Positions 20,834-33,681 of a stretch of 64,000 nt of DNA are shown in pieces (the first letter of the stretch is position 1; every line of letters begins with the position of its first letter). The position numbers and the translations under genes were made by a program. The notes beneath the pieces are model-generated. The model was not told where the DNA came from, did no database searches, and saw nothing but the letters and a program-made list of their open reading frames with translations. This DNA is from Bimuria novae-zelandiae CBS 107.79 (taxonomy: Eukaryota > Ascomycota > Dothideomycetes > Pleosporales > Didymosphaeriaceae): NCBI GenBank assembly GCA_010015655.1, contig ML976703.1, forward strand, positions 1 through 64,000, written 5' to 3'.

Positions 20834-23040
20834 ATGTTTTCCGAGTGTGAGTCGAGCTGCCATGCTTCGCACCCCCAGGCCCGGTGACGCTGACACAGCT
20901 CGTCGCAGATGCCTCCAAGTTCCTCTCGCAGTCGCAGTCGGCTTTGCAGCCAGAGCAGCTCCCGCGCCGCAACAGGAACCCCTACAGCTCGCAGGCCATG
21001 CCGCGCTACTTCTCCTCGACCGCACCCGCGCCGCTGTTCTATTCCGCGACCAACGACTTCCGCGAGGAGGACGACCAGGCCGAGCACCACCGCGAAATGG
21101 CAGACCACTACGCGCTGCGCCGCTCCCGCGCGCAGTTCGGCCAGGGCGGCCTCGACGACTCCCAGGCAACAGACGGAGAAGAAGCCGACGACGACGACGG
21201 CGACGGCACGAAGCCGGCCGACGGGGGCGGCCCCTTTGCTACCACGGGCCGCGGCATCAGGAGCTCGTGGCGGCATGGCAGCGACGACGGTGCGGTCAAC
21301 GCAGGCGGAGGCAGGCGCGGCAGGAGGGGCGACGGCCAGCACGGTAGCCACGGACGCAGTCCCCCCTTCCTCCGCTCGGGGAGAAGCAGCGACGACCACG
21401 ACGAGGACGACGACGACGCTGTGGCCGAAGAGGACCGCTCCTTCCGCACGCCGGAGCGGGGCACGAAGTCCTTCCAAAGCTCGTGGACACGTGCTCCGCT
21501 ACAAGCCCAGGGCGACGCACCGTCCACTGCGCAGGAAACCGCCCCAGACTCGCTCCTGCCCCAGGGTCCCGATGCCCTCCTCGCCGCCGCCGCTGCAGAC
21601 GCCGCGGTACAGCCGCGACACAACTTATTCTGGGCCGAGATGTTCCTCCTCGCTAAATGCGCCCTCATCGGCGTCATTTTCCTGGCCTGGCTGCAGGACT
21701 CGCCTCCGGACAAGAAACACCCGCTAGGCGACTCCATCTACACGGTGCTGCATGCTTCCTTCCATCTCATCGGCGTGTACTCGCTGGTCTCCGTGCTCGT
21801 CGGCCTGCTGTGGCTGTCATTGTTGCGGTCCTTCGCACGGCCGCTGGTGATGGTGCTCCTGGTCGCTGTCCCCGTCATATCGTTTTCCTTCTTCCTCTAT
21901 CCGCTCATCTCGAGCTTCAACGGCTCTTGGCACGGGAAGAGCGCACAGGACAAGCTCATGCGCTGGCTGTCCCTCGGCCCGGCCATTTTCTGTCTAGGCT
22001 GGCTCTACACTGTAGTAAAGGGCAGACGTGCGCTCGACAAAGCTACCAGAATGCTGGAGTTCTCTGGGGAGATCCTCCAAGCAAATTTCCATCTCCTCGC
22101 CATCGGGGTCGCTACCCTTGCTGCCGTTGTACTATGGTCATGGATATGGGTCTTCATGTTCACGGGACTTTTCTTAGGCGGGCATGCTACCAAGAGCGGA
22201 TGGGTCATCGACATGTCTACCTGGTGGCTCGGCGCTGCCTTTTTCTTCGATTACTTTTGGACTCTATCCGTCTTCGCAGGCCTCCAGCGCGTCACCACGG
22301 CTGCAACCGTCAGCCACTGGTATTTCCACCGCAACACAAATCCTACACCTCCCCGCGCTGTCCTGCAGGCTAGTCTCTTCCACGCCTTCTACACAATGGC
22401 GGGCACCGTTTGCTTCTCGACATTTCTCGCCCTTCTCGTGCGACTGCCATTGATGATTTTCCCTAGAAGGATCACTAGAGTGATCGCTGGGTGTATATAC
22501 CACGTTCTTCCAACGAGTATTGCTGTCCTGACGAACCCGCTCACCCTGACTTTTGCGTCGATTCACGGCGTGCCTCTCGCGCAGGCTTCGAGAGGGATCA
22601 GCGAAATGACTTTCATATCGACTTCGTCGCCTTCGACCACCCTCGGTCCTCGCTCCTTTGCACCGAACCAGCCAAGTCTGTCGATAGTATCGTACCGTCT
22701 CAGCAAGACGCTGCTTCATGCTATTCGCTGGGTCATCACTTTCGCGCTAGGCTTTGGTGGCTGGATTACCACGGCCCGTTTACTCAAATTGAACAACGAA
22801 ACTGTGCCATATACGGGCAGTCTGTATGCATACGTCGTCGGTCTGATCAGCGCGACCATTGGATGGGGAGCCTTAGGCGCGATGGAGGGGGTCTTGGGCG
22901 GTATCTTGGACGCCGTCCTCATTTGTTGGGGCAGCGAGGCCGGCATGGATGGGAGCGGCGAGGCGAGGTTTTGCATCGAGGCCGGAAGGCTGTTTGGGAA
23001 CGAGGTCAGTAGGCAGGGAAGAGGAAGATACGAAGTATGA
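20834..23040 (+). CDS. pns1: Pns1-like choline-transporter-like (CTL/SLC44) membrane protein
   Basis: The long frame has no suitable upstream ATG, but a 13-nt first exon (20,834-20,846), a 62-bp intron (GTGAGT..GCTGAC..GCAG, 20,847-20,908) and exon 2 (20,909-23,040) give a 714-aa protein starting MFSEYASKFLSQSQS, the kind of start I recall for fungal Pns1 proteins. The first 230 residues or so are polar and Asp/Arg-rich and probably cytosolic. The rest carries about ten hydrophobic segments, and near the C-terminus the CTL-family block GGILDAVLICWGSEAG. The family comprises plasma-membrane multi-spanning proteins related to choline transporters; the substrate of fungal Pns1 is unsettled. It shares a short intergenic region with the divergent Rab gene and is convergent with the next gene. 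A downstream ATG at 20,998 is an alternative start. Confidence 0.88.
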
Positions 23041-23526
23041 ACCTCGGCTCCGAGTGTAGAGTCTGAAGATGGGCAACGAGTTTAGGGATGTGCATCTGGA
23101 TTCACATCTTTGTTCGCAATAGCATGGCACTGGCGCTTATTATTTTTTCGGATCGTTCGATACCAATAGAATTCACGAAACCATATCTCAGATTTCCCAC
23201 TCTCTGGTCCCTCATTCAATAGCCTCGTGTCATCTCCTACTCAAAATGCTTCCATTGTTGCAATTAGAGCCTGAACACGAACATCTCAAATGGCCAAATC
23301 AATATCCGTGTCCTCATATCAGGCTTTAGAGGGCTGCCGAATCATAACCCTAAACACCATGTACCGCGGAGTCCTAGGCAAGCATGTTCTAGGACTTCGT
23401 AATCCATAGCTCGTAATACCCACAAAGCGCCTGTTGCCCACCGCATCCTTGAAACAACCCATGCATGCCAAGACTGCGCCTGCCACTCCCCATGGTTGAC
23501 GGAAACAAATGTAAAATGCACATGTT
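23041..23526. other. Intergenic, convergent 3' ends
   Basis: 486 bp between two convergent genes, presumably holding both 3' UTRs. I see no gene or RNA. Confidence 0.6.
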
Positions 23527-25932
23527 TCAAACGCAAATTCCCTCATCCTTCTCCGTGTCTTTCCCACCCTCGGTGAAGATGACGACGCTCACACACGCCG
23601 CATATGCCTCTCGTATCGCACACGCCATGCACGTCTCCTTGATGTTGGCCACAATAGCACTATAGCCGTGATGTGCACACCACGCTCTGGCAAAGACTTC
23701 GTTATCGCTGACACCCAACGCTTCAATAGCAAGCACTTTGTTGACCTGCAGGTGTGCTGGCTCACAGTGTGCCGTGGACAGCGCGATAGCCTTCTTCGAG
23801 GGGGAGGAGCGGGACGAGGTGGGTCGAGAGCGGGAAGTGCGGCCAGATTGGCGGCCCCAATCGTGCAAGTCGACGAGGCCGTCGTCGATCTTGATGGCTT
23901 GATATGTGAAGTCGTAAAAGAGGACTGTGACCGTTAGCAGGTGAAGTTTAGCAAGAGACTTGAGAGCTTACCATGAGGGCCCTGGTGGCAGGGAAAGGCA
24001 TTGATGAAGTGGACGTCGTATCTGAGCTTCATTGGCCAACTCTCGCCGCCACACGCAAAGTAGACGGCCACGTCGAACAAGAGCGGACCCCCAGAGCCCT
24101 GCCGTGTGGACAGAGGTTGCTCCTTGGACGGGACGAAACTGAGCTTCTCTATTCGAATGAGGTCCGTCACGTCTTCCAAGTCTGGCATGGGAACCTCGTA
24201 ATCGTCAATCGGGTAGCTGTCTTCTACTGGGCCTAGTGGGTTCGTCCGAGTATGCATGTGCTCCACATCCTTGGGCGTAAGCTTCGGATCAGGAGATGGC
24301 AGTTGGTGGACCCGGACACATTCCGTCCGCTTGAGATCTGGAGTGTAGATGCACGGCCCTATCCAACCAGCTATCTGCTTGACGCCTCGTCCGGCCCCCA
24401 AGACTTTTCCCACTATGCTATGGGCGGACCAGTACGTGTTGGCTCGATACTGGAATCCCGACGACTGATGCATGTGGGTGAGATACTTGAGCGCCTCACC
24501 CGTGTCGCGGTCGCAGTCGATCAAGCTGTTCATAACGAGCCATGGTAGGGTTGGACCGGGTAGGATGATTCCAGAGAACCACGACATGGCGTCTGCTGAT
24601 CGATCTTCCAATGGCTTCTCGGTTTTGTCCTGCTCTTCTAGCACGTAGTCAATTTCGTCCATATTCGGCCACTTGAGCGTCGCGGCGAACAACCGAAGAG
24701 CTTCTTTTTGCCGCCTCTTGCTTTTGAGATCAAAGCTAAACGTGCTTTGGTTGGCAGACGTCCGCGTCTTGGTGATCTCCATGTTCTCTAGCCACCGCTG
24801 TGCCAGGGCGAGGTCCCAGGCGATGTTGAGCGGCAGCTGCAACATGAGCTTCCGCTTGGATTTGTCAGTATGCTTCTCCGAATGCACGCGTAGGTAAAGC
24901 TCCACCGATAGGAGCAGCTGATGAAAGAAGGCCTGCTTGCGAAGTTGGTCGGGGCTGTCGAAGAACTTGGCGACGACTTGGTTCTTTGGGGTGGAAAAAT
25001 CGACCCAGCACGGGTGGCTGAGAACGTCGACAAGGTCGTTGATCTGCTGCTCGAGTCCCGTGTGCGGGTGGTGGCCGAAGCGCTCTGGGTCCTCAATCAG
25101 GGTGCTGTAGAGGTAGCGATACATCTCATCTGGATCCTGTGCCCAAAGTCAGATGGCTGCGACGCCAGAGACCAGCAGGGAGGGGACTGACGTGTTCTTC
25201 GAGCCCGGCCTCGAGGTGCTGCAGCCGGTCCAGGATGTGCAGAAACTTGATCTGCCGCGGCCTGGTCTCGCCGGCGGGCTTGAGGGGAGGAGGGCTGCTG
25301 CCCGCTTTGCTGACGTAGTAGTTCAGCGTCGTCGTGCCGGCGCTCTTGCCGTACGCATACGCCATGCAGGGCTGCTCCAGCGACAGCCACGGGAACTGGC
25401 TCTCGGAGGCGCCCGTCATGTTCAGCGAGATGTAGCGGTAGGCCTCGGCGGGCACTGGCGCGCGGTCTGTCCTGCTCTGGTGCTCCGAGCCCATGACTGC
25501 GTAGAAGCGGTCGTAGCCCGCAGGCGCGTTCGGTATCTCATCGCAGTAGCCCTTGAACGTGGATGCGCCGGCGCAGATCAGCTCCTCAGCGTCCAGCGCA
25601 CTCAACGCATGGTCTGGCCGGCACCCGCTGGGCGGCCACCGCCTCGGGCGGCCGCAGGCTTCCAGGGGCGAGGGCTGCGAATACGACCCTGCGCGCCGCG
25701 GCCGGGAGAGCTCGCGGTACGGCAGCATGGCCGTCTCTGCGCCGCCGCCGCTGCTGGAGGAGGGGCGCATCGCATGCGAGTCGGAGCCATGGCGGGCGAC
25801 GCGGGTGCGTGACAGCGGCAGCTGCGCGGACGGCACGACGGGAGCCTCGGGCGGCCGCTGGCTGTGTCAGTCGGGGCCTCTGTCCGCCATGTCAGCACTC
25901 GAGGTGCACTCGGGAAGAAGACTCACTCGCAT
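23527..25932 (-). CDS. Conserved-looking fungal protein of unknown function
   Basis: Proposed exons: 25,932-25,927, 25,857-25,192, 25,136-23,972 and 23,924-23,527, all with GT..AG introns of 47-69 bp, giving 744 aa. The last intron is well supported: the frame goes on after it (VLFYDFTYQAIKIDDG). The 6-nt first exon is tentative; the first ATG in exon 2 is at 25,770. The N-terminal 60 residues are Ser/Pro/Gly-rich. The remainder is mixed-charge and globular, with a leucine-rich helical stretch (FFHQLLLSVELYLRVHSEK). There is a short Ser/Arg-rich low-complexity segment near residue 625. No signal peptide or membrane helix is apparent. I do not recognise a domain. Codon use matches its neighbours, so I regard it as a real gene. 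Confidence 0.75.
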
Positions 25933-26158
25933 GGTGCCGGGACAGTCGTCGTGTACTACCTGGCGGGGGCAGTCGCGCTGGTGGGTGGGGAAGAGGGACG
26001 GAGATGGTCGTGGGGGTTGCAGAAAAACGGCGCGGGGCCAATCATGTGGCACCTGGGCACCGCACCTGCTCCTGGCGGGCGGCCAGCTCTGGAGAGCCCG
26101 GGAGCTCTGCCCAGGTGCTGCGCGGTGCACGTGATTAGGATTACGGTTCAAATGCTTG

Positions 26159-27219
26159 CTATGGATGGGTATCATCCGCCTCCCTCTCCATGACGTAGTC
26201 CCCACCTCGTTCCACCAGCCCGCGGTAGTAGTCCACAAGCACCTCGGGCTTGGGTACAATCCGCCAGTCGAGCCTCCTCAGAAACTCCAGCTCCAGCAGC
26301 GCCAGCTCCCGCACGCTGACGCCCCCGACCTTTGCGTACAGGCTGTTCGTCCAGAAGCTGTCGCTCAGGCCCTTGGCCGCGACCGTTGCTGATGTTATGA
26401 GGAAGCGGTGGACGGTGAGGCTGCTGATGGTGAAGGCGGGGTACAGGGAGCACAGCTTGTCGACGTAGAAGACCATGGAGAGCAGGATGGGCGGCGACAG
26501 CGTGGCGTGGACAATCAGGCGGAAGAGATAGTCCTTGACCGAGATGGCGGGCGGTGCTCTGTTGGGACGAGTCAATCATCTGCACGCAGCGTCGTTGCTA
26601 GAGAGTACCTCGAGTGAAATCGCGTGAGCTGGCCGTCGCGCAGCGGCATGTCGTCGTTGAGGCGCACGAGCTCCATGAGCATGTCCGAGACCAGGGTGCC
26701 CAGGTCCTTGACGTCGCACGTCTCGTAATTGATGGGCATGACGGTGAGGGCGCCGCCTCGTGAGCGTGGACGGGCGCGTTTTGCGGGCGACGAGGGCACC
26801 GCGCTGGCCTCCTGCTGCAGCGTGCGTCGCGGCGGGTCCCTCCACGCCCCCTCCTCCCCCTCCTGCTCCCGCTCCTGCTCCTGCTCCTGCGCGCTGCTCG
26901 ACGGCGGAGTAGCGGACGGCGGCTCGATGCGCAGCGAGGGCTCCGGCGGAGTCGTACGTGGCGGCTCCGTGACGCTGGCCTCGGCGGACGTCGCCCGCCG
27001 CTCTATGGGCACGTCGGGCGGTTTGATTTTCGACGTGGGCGGGTAGCCGGGCGGCGTGTACTGGGTCCACCCGTCCCTGTACCTGGCGGGCTGCTGCGTG
27101 GGCGCTGGCTTCGTGGTGCTCTGGGAACCAGCACGCGACGGGCTCGACGGGCGGCGCGGCGCATGGTACGGGCTCTGGCGCAGGTGGAAGGCAGGCGACG
27201 GCGGCGTGGAACTCAGCAT
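26159..27219 (-). CDS. pho80: Pho80/PCL-type cyclin
   Basis: Two exons (27,219-26,609; 26,558-26,159) around a 50-bp intron (GTACTC..CAACAG); 336 aa. The first 155 residues or so are disordered (Pro/Ser-rich, with a Glu/Gln run). The cyclin fold follows: [14 protein letters not shown], then across the splice [49 protein letters not shown] and [18 protein letters not shown]. These blocks are typical of the Pho80/PCL cyclins (PF08613) that bind the CDK Pho85; in yeast Pho80-Pho85 represses the phosphate-starvation response, and the Neurospora counterpart is PREG. Assignment to Pho80 rather than another PCL is inferred from the TVAAKG and YAKVGGV text. Upstream of, and in the same direction as, the 744-aa gene. 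Confidence 0.88.
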
Positions 27220-27435
27220 TGAGCGCGGCGGTGTGTCGAGGCGGGCGACTGCCTCTGCCCAGGTGCCTGCTGCGCGTCGGGACCAGACGCCGAGCCTGCG
27301 ACTGCCCGCACTGCACCGCGCTCCGAAGTCATGTGCCCCGCCTATTCACGTTGCAGCAGGCGCACACGTCATTGGTTCCTTGACCTCTCGCTTGATTCTA
27401 CCTTGGTACCTATGCCCTGCATGGCCATCAACCGC

Positions 27436-30375
27436 TTAGCCGCGCCCGAAGCCCTGCCGCAGCGGACTGCCCGGCCTCGTCGGACTGTTCATCCCCAAAT
27501 GCGGACTGTTACGCAGACTGTTTCCCACGCTGAAATGCCCAATCGGCGGCAGCTTTGCCCCTTCCCCGTTCGCACTGCTCCTGACGCTGCCTTGGCGCCC
27601 CGCTGGCGGAGGACTCCGCGCCGCCTCCTGCATGTTTCCCTCGACGCTGGTATCGTCCCCACCCTCTACATATGCATCCTTCTTCTCCTTGAGATATCCA
27701 CGCACTTCGTCCTGGTGCTGCACCAACATGTCGTCTATCTGCGTGTGCTCGGAACGGATCAGTCGGCCCCATTTCTTGCGCTGTTTCCGTGCACGTGAAG
27801 GCTCCCAGCACAGGTGGTCCCGCTGCACGAAGATCTTGGAGTGCTAGCCATCATAGTCAGCGTGTGTATGTGTGAACATGTTGTGTACTGTGACCTACTG
27901 TATAGTACCAGTCAGCCACCCTGTCGTCGGTTGCGCGCTTGACTGACTGTATCGAGGTATTTGCGACGAATCCAATCAGGCATTCAACGACACTGTTGTC
28001 GCCGGTACAGGCTTCTACAAGAATCTCAGGTCATGCTCCATGTTTCCAGCCATAGATGCTCTTACCATTCTTGCTCAGCAATTCGACCAGCCCGGTATAC
28101 GCTGACCCGATACCCATGAAGAACACTTGCGTTGCGTCGTGCGGTCTGCATTCTCATTAGCCACATCTTACGAGGAAGAGCCACAAAACTTACTCAATGT
28201 AATTCTCCCATATGTAAGATGCAAGCTGCTTGGTTTGTTCACTTCGTTCTTCGTCGTTCGGACCCTGGATGTACTTGCCGTCATCCTAGTGAAATCAGCC
28301 TCGTCCAGAGCATAAAGCGACCGGAAAATTCGTACCTTTTCGACAGGCTCTACCATTGGCACGTTCACATCAATCACTTCGAAGCCATTCTTGACAGCCC
28401 ACCCGATATAGTCCTTGCCCACAACATCAGTCTTTGCGCGTTTGGTCAGCCGTTATACAGCGCAGACTGCAAGGGACAACCTACCAGCCAAATGTTGTGG
28501 AGCTCACTCCTGCCTGTCACAGGGTCTGGACAAGGTGTTAGGTTTGGCGGATCATGGAATATCACCAGTAGCGGATGCCTCTCCATGAAGTGTGGTCTAA
28601 GCCTGTCAGCAATCATATCCCCACATGGCACCATGGTACTTGCGTGGCAATCACATTATGCGCAAACCGTTCGCGCAAACCGTCTTTGATGATTTGGAGA
28701 GGTGTCATGTGCTGCTCTTCCGCCAACTCCATGCTTTGGTATCTCCGTACTACTTCATGTAGACGCATCGTGGACTGGAACGCTGGTGTCGCTGGATCCA
28801 TGTTTTTCGGGTGAATGTTTTTCCAGAACTTTGATTGCTGACGCTTGACTTGTTCAACAGTTCGTACAGCAGATTCCTTCGGACACAACCCGTCTGCGAG
28901 ACGATCTGGGGGTTGCAACATGAGCGTCTTCGTGACCGCAAGCGCAGACCGGGCGATGGATCGCAAATTATAGCCGCCTTCAAGACAAACAGCCATCTTG
29001 CCTTCCGCAACACGCATAAGCATGTGCGTCATGTGGGCGTAGCCGGCCGGTGTAACATGGCAACCGCCCAGAGTGTCCCCTTCCGCTGCATCAAAGCCAG
29101 CAGAAATGATGACAAGGTCTGGGTCGAATTCGGATACTATCGGCATGACTACCTGTTGAAACGCATAGATGTATTCAGCGTCGCCCATCCCCACGTCTTC
29201 CCAGGGAATGTTGACATTGCGTCCTAAACCGGGTCCCTCGCCACAAAACGTGAGGTCGCCATCAGGCGAACCTGGATAAAATCGGCCGCCCTGGAATACA
29301 TGCAGGGATATGTAAAGAACATTGGGATCCTCGTAGAAAGCGTGCTGGATTCCGTTACCGTGATGGACGTCCCAGTCGAGAATGATGATCTTGCGACATT
29401 TTTCAGGAAAATCTTTCTGGCACACTCGTGCGGCAATCGGTACATTGTTGAATATACAGAACCCGGAAGGTTCGGTGCTCTCTGCATGGTGTCCTGGTGG
29501 TCGTATAATCGCAATGGCATTTCGGACATCGCCGACGACGACCGCTCTACAGGCCTCAATAGCGCCTCCAGCGGCCAATAGCGCACTATCGTACGTGGAA
29601 TTGTTGAAATAAATAGAGTCCATGTCCGTGTAAAGCGCTTTTAGCTCAAGAGGAGTCTTACCTGAAAAGACGTCAGTGAACATACGTCGGTAGTGTAGCG
29701 CGACTTACTTTGCAGTCCTTCCACGAACATGAAGTGCTCGGGGGTATGGATCAGACATATCTCGGCTTTTGTCGCATGCCTGATAAGAATTCGCCAGCAT
29801 TTTTCGTCGCGCAAATGGGGATCCTCATTGTCGCAATCGATAGATTCTTGCACTAACCCGGCTTCGCAAATCTCGTTGAAAATCGCATAGATGCGGCGAG
29901 GGTCTTCAGGGTGTATATCATCGGGTTGGTTGCAGTTTTCATCCTCGGCATGAAACCGCATTCGGTCGTCGTAAACCAATCCAGTCCTGCTAGACGCATA
30001 TGGCAGTGGTGGGAAAAACGGCGGCGGCGGCACGCGAACTTCGACACGAGATTTGCGAACAGGCATGGTATCCGTAGCAGCAGGTTCCGTTGGTGAGTTG
30101 CTGAAGCTCTGGCGATAGGTAAGATTGCTGGGCAGTAAGTGCCTCGGCTGCTCATGCTCATGCCAGGGCTTCCCCGCGGGTGAACCTTTGAGTGAGTTAC
30201 CAAGACCGTGGAAAGGGAGCACCGGTGATGGAAGGTTAAGGGAGTTGTTGTGGTAGAAAAGGTTTGAAGGGTTCACGGTCCCGATGTGATTATCGTTGCC
30301 GTTCCCATGTTCTATCGACTCCATGGCACGATCTTCTTCCGAGAGGACGGGAATGTCCTCGTCCTCTATACCCAT
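27436..30375 (-). CDS. hda1: Class II (Hda1/Clr3-type) histone deacetylase with Arb2-like tail
   Basis: Eight-exon model of about 860 aa. Exons: 30,375-29,709; 29,661 to about 28,625-28,655; about 28,580-28,600 to 28,485; 28,431-28,336; 28,285-28,194; 28,145-28,066; 28,014-27,899; 27,843-27,436. The deacetylase domain shows RTGLVYDDRMRFH, HPEDPRRIY, the catalytic His pair in RPPGHHAE, zinc ligands in DWDVHHGNG and SAGFDAAEGD, and LEGGYNL. The C-terminal half matches the Arb2-like region of Hda1 (LLVIFHDPP, WAVKNGFEVIDVNVP, RKQRKKWGRLIR), followed by a Ser/Pro-rich tail. In yeasts Hda1/Clr3 deacetylate histone H3 and silence heterochromatin and subtelomeres. The junction between exons 2 and 3 is not resolved (see findings). 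The frame is open above 30,375 without an ATG, so a spliced 5' UTR or an extra short exon is possible. Confidence 0.9.
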
Positions 30376-31889
30376 GACAGGGTGCAGTGTCAAGGCCTCG
30401 ATATGCACCAGGGAATTTGTGAGTCTGAATGAGTGTAAGTACAAGCGCTGCGCTAATACAGAGTCTATGTGCTAATTGGAACCGATCTCATGGATGGTGG
30501 GTGCTGGGAGAGAGAACCAAGGGCAGTTGCCTGCGTCTAGCTCCCAGCAGTGAAACAAGAAACCCATTGCCGAAAGCTATAAGGCAGACCGCGACCTGGT
30601 TGCAGTGGAGCTGGTGGTGACCTCGTTCAAAAGATACGGAACGGGCGTATAAGGGACAAGAAAGGAAAGCGAACACGTCATTCACTTCGGTAATGATAGC
30701 AGTCAATCCAAAGGAAACGTGAGAGTATTTACTTACTTTACCAGTGCGCGATCATGTTCTCGGAATTGAACAAGATGTACGAGAGCCGAATACCTGAATG
30801 GCGTATAATGAGTGTGAGTGGCTCAAAAAAGTACGACTTGGCGATGTGATGAAGCTGCGACGCCCGCTAGTGTTTTCTATCCCGCTGACTGCTCGGACAG
30901 TGTGCAAATGTGCCACTCGTGGGTCGTTCAAAGGTTTCGAACAATCCCTCGATGCAGGTCGGCTGTTGGTCTGCAAGAAGGTCACCTGAGCAGCTTTATT
31001 TGGTGTGCTGCTCTAACGGCTATGTTTTCGTGGTGGAAAGGGAAGACAATATTGCAGTTTGTACCAACAGTCTGATGTGAGCGACGTTAGATTTTGAGGA
31101 TGTTCAGGTAATGGGACTTCGAGTCCACACTGGTGCAGCGAGACGCTCTTGGCAAGGCTCTGGGCAACTAAGTGTTTTAGGCATAGCGTGTACTTTTGAC
31201 CATCTGCCTTCCAGTGTTGGCACTCATCGACAACATGAGACCGACCTTCTACGGCGAGTATAATGCGGCTGAATGTACTATATTATTATCACACTCTGTA
31301 CATACATCTTCGTACTCCGATCAATCCTATTCATCTCTGGCTGTGGTAACTCAAAACGAACAATGTACAGTCACTCTCCATACGTGCACTCGAAACGGAC
31401 TTGCGCGGCAGGGCTGTCGGATACAACTACCGGTCAGCAGGTACCTATATATAATTGCTGCCACCTCCAGCGATTCAAAGGGTTGACATCAAATATGGAC
31501 TTGCTTCATTGTCAAAGCAGGTTTAGGTCACAATACGCATGAGCAACTTGGAACATGAAGAGAAGGATGGGAATGTCCGGGAACCGCCTGCTCCTCCAAC
31601 CGGTTCCCGCTTGTGCGAGCGGATATCATTCCATCATCATCATAATGCTAGCTTTAGTATGTTAGAGAATCTCCTAGACGAGCCACGGAGCACGTCAGTG
31701 AGACGTGAGAAGAATCTAGACCTGGCGAACAATAAAGGCGGCGCAGATTTGCGGTTATCATCGCATTCATTCGTGGCTGCTATGTGACATGACTTCATTC
31801 ATGATGTTATCGTAAGAGAGGAATCCGGCCCCAATTGCGCCACCGATTGCAATCCTACAGTGTGCTCATTTCCAGCTTCGTTTCTATCT
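30376..31889. other. Intergenic: HDA1 promoter/5' UTR and GAPDH 3' UTR
   Basis: About 1.5 kb between tandem minus-strand genes. On the minus strand there is a donor-like AAAGTAAGT near 30,735 and an acceptor-like CATTCAG at 30,427-30,433, which could be a 5' UTR intron of the deacetylase gene. Small frames at 31,196 and 31,539 (plus strand) lack recognisable features. Confidence 0.5.
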
Positions 31890-33053
<1,164 letters not shown>

Positions 33054-33160
33054 TGTGGTGCGGGTGAGTATGGGAAGGCGGGTGGGAAAGCGGTGTTGTG
33101 GGAGGGAAGTGGTGGATGGATGGAAGCCGAAGAGCATTTGTTGGGTTGGTGGTGGGGTAG

Positions 33161-33171
33161 CTAATAAATAG
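33161..33171 (-). promoter_or_regulatory. TATA-like element of the GAPDH promoter
   Basis: CTATTTATTAG on the minus strand, about 110 bp upstream of the GAPDH ATG, in otherwise GC-rich DNA. A pyrimidine-rich stretch lies between it and the ATG. Position and composition fit a core promoter; not proven. Confidence 0.45.
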
Positions 33172-33235
33172 CCCGGCCTAGCACAGGAGACGTCACGCCT
33201 CTGCGCCAAAACAAAATGCTGCCGGCTTGATGACG

Positions 33236-33240
33236 ATTGG
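33236..33240 (-). promoter_or_regulatory. CCAAT motif upstream of GAPDH
   Basis: ATTGG on plus, CCAAT on minus, about 185 bp upstream of the GAPDH ATG. The pentamer is short, so chance is possible. Confidence 0.35.
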
Positions 33241-33499
33241 ACGGGCGCTGCGGTGCGCGGAAGAAGGACGACCTGGTGGGCAGACCGGAATCAGCGGGAC
33301 CCTCATTTTTTGCCTTCTAGTCGCGGCCAGCATCGAAAGAAGGAGCCCGTACGAAGAGGGCAGCCGATGCGCGGCCGAAAACCTCGGGGCGCCGCTGATG
33401 TGAGGGACCATGGACCGTGAACGGGCGCGGCGGCGTGCTCACTCATCGCTGCCCCCGAAGCTGCTGCAACATGCGCCATGCTCGTGGTGCCTCTGCGGC

Positions 33500-33506
33500 C
33501 CAATCA
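33500..33506 (+). promoter_or_regulatory. CCAATCA motif upstream of cox5
   Basis: CCAATCA about 176 bp upstream of the cox5 ATG. This is the preferred core of the HAP/CBF complex, which activates nuclear respiratory genes in fungi; the link to this gene is inferred. Confidence 0.45.
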
Positions 33507-33681
33507 GGGGCCGCTAATCATCGAACCACTGCCAAGCCCAGCGCAAAACCTCGCCTGCCTCGACTCCAGCAGATCCGCCGTCTGCTGCCCACCACCACCA
33601 CCACCCATTGCGCCTGCCCCTCCGCCCAGGGCCAGCTCCCTTCCCTTTCGTCCATCGCTCCACTCTCCACTCTACCAGAAG

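Larger units (their letters stand above)
33054..33681. promoter_or_regulatory. Bidirectional promoter region of gpd1 and cox5
   Basis: 628 bp between the divergent start codons. It holds the TATA-like and CCAAT motifs listed, and a GACGTCAC (33,189-33,196) that resembles an ATF/CRE half. No other gene is evident. Confidence 0.55.

Noticed and set aside
20695..21477. Long minus-strand frames opposite the Pns1-like gene
   Set aside because: GC-rich shadows of the real coding strand; they start at non-ATG codons or lack any family text.
30376..30444. HDA1 start at the upstream end of the open frame
   Set aside because: The frame there begins at TTG; the first ATG is 30,375.
31196..31787. Plus-strand frames at 31,196 and 31,539 as possible genes
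   Set aside because: No domain, weak composition, and they lie where the GAPDH 3' UTR and HDA1 promoter should be.
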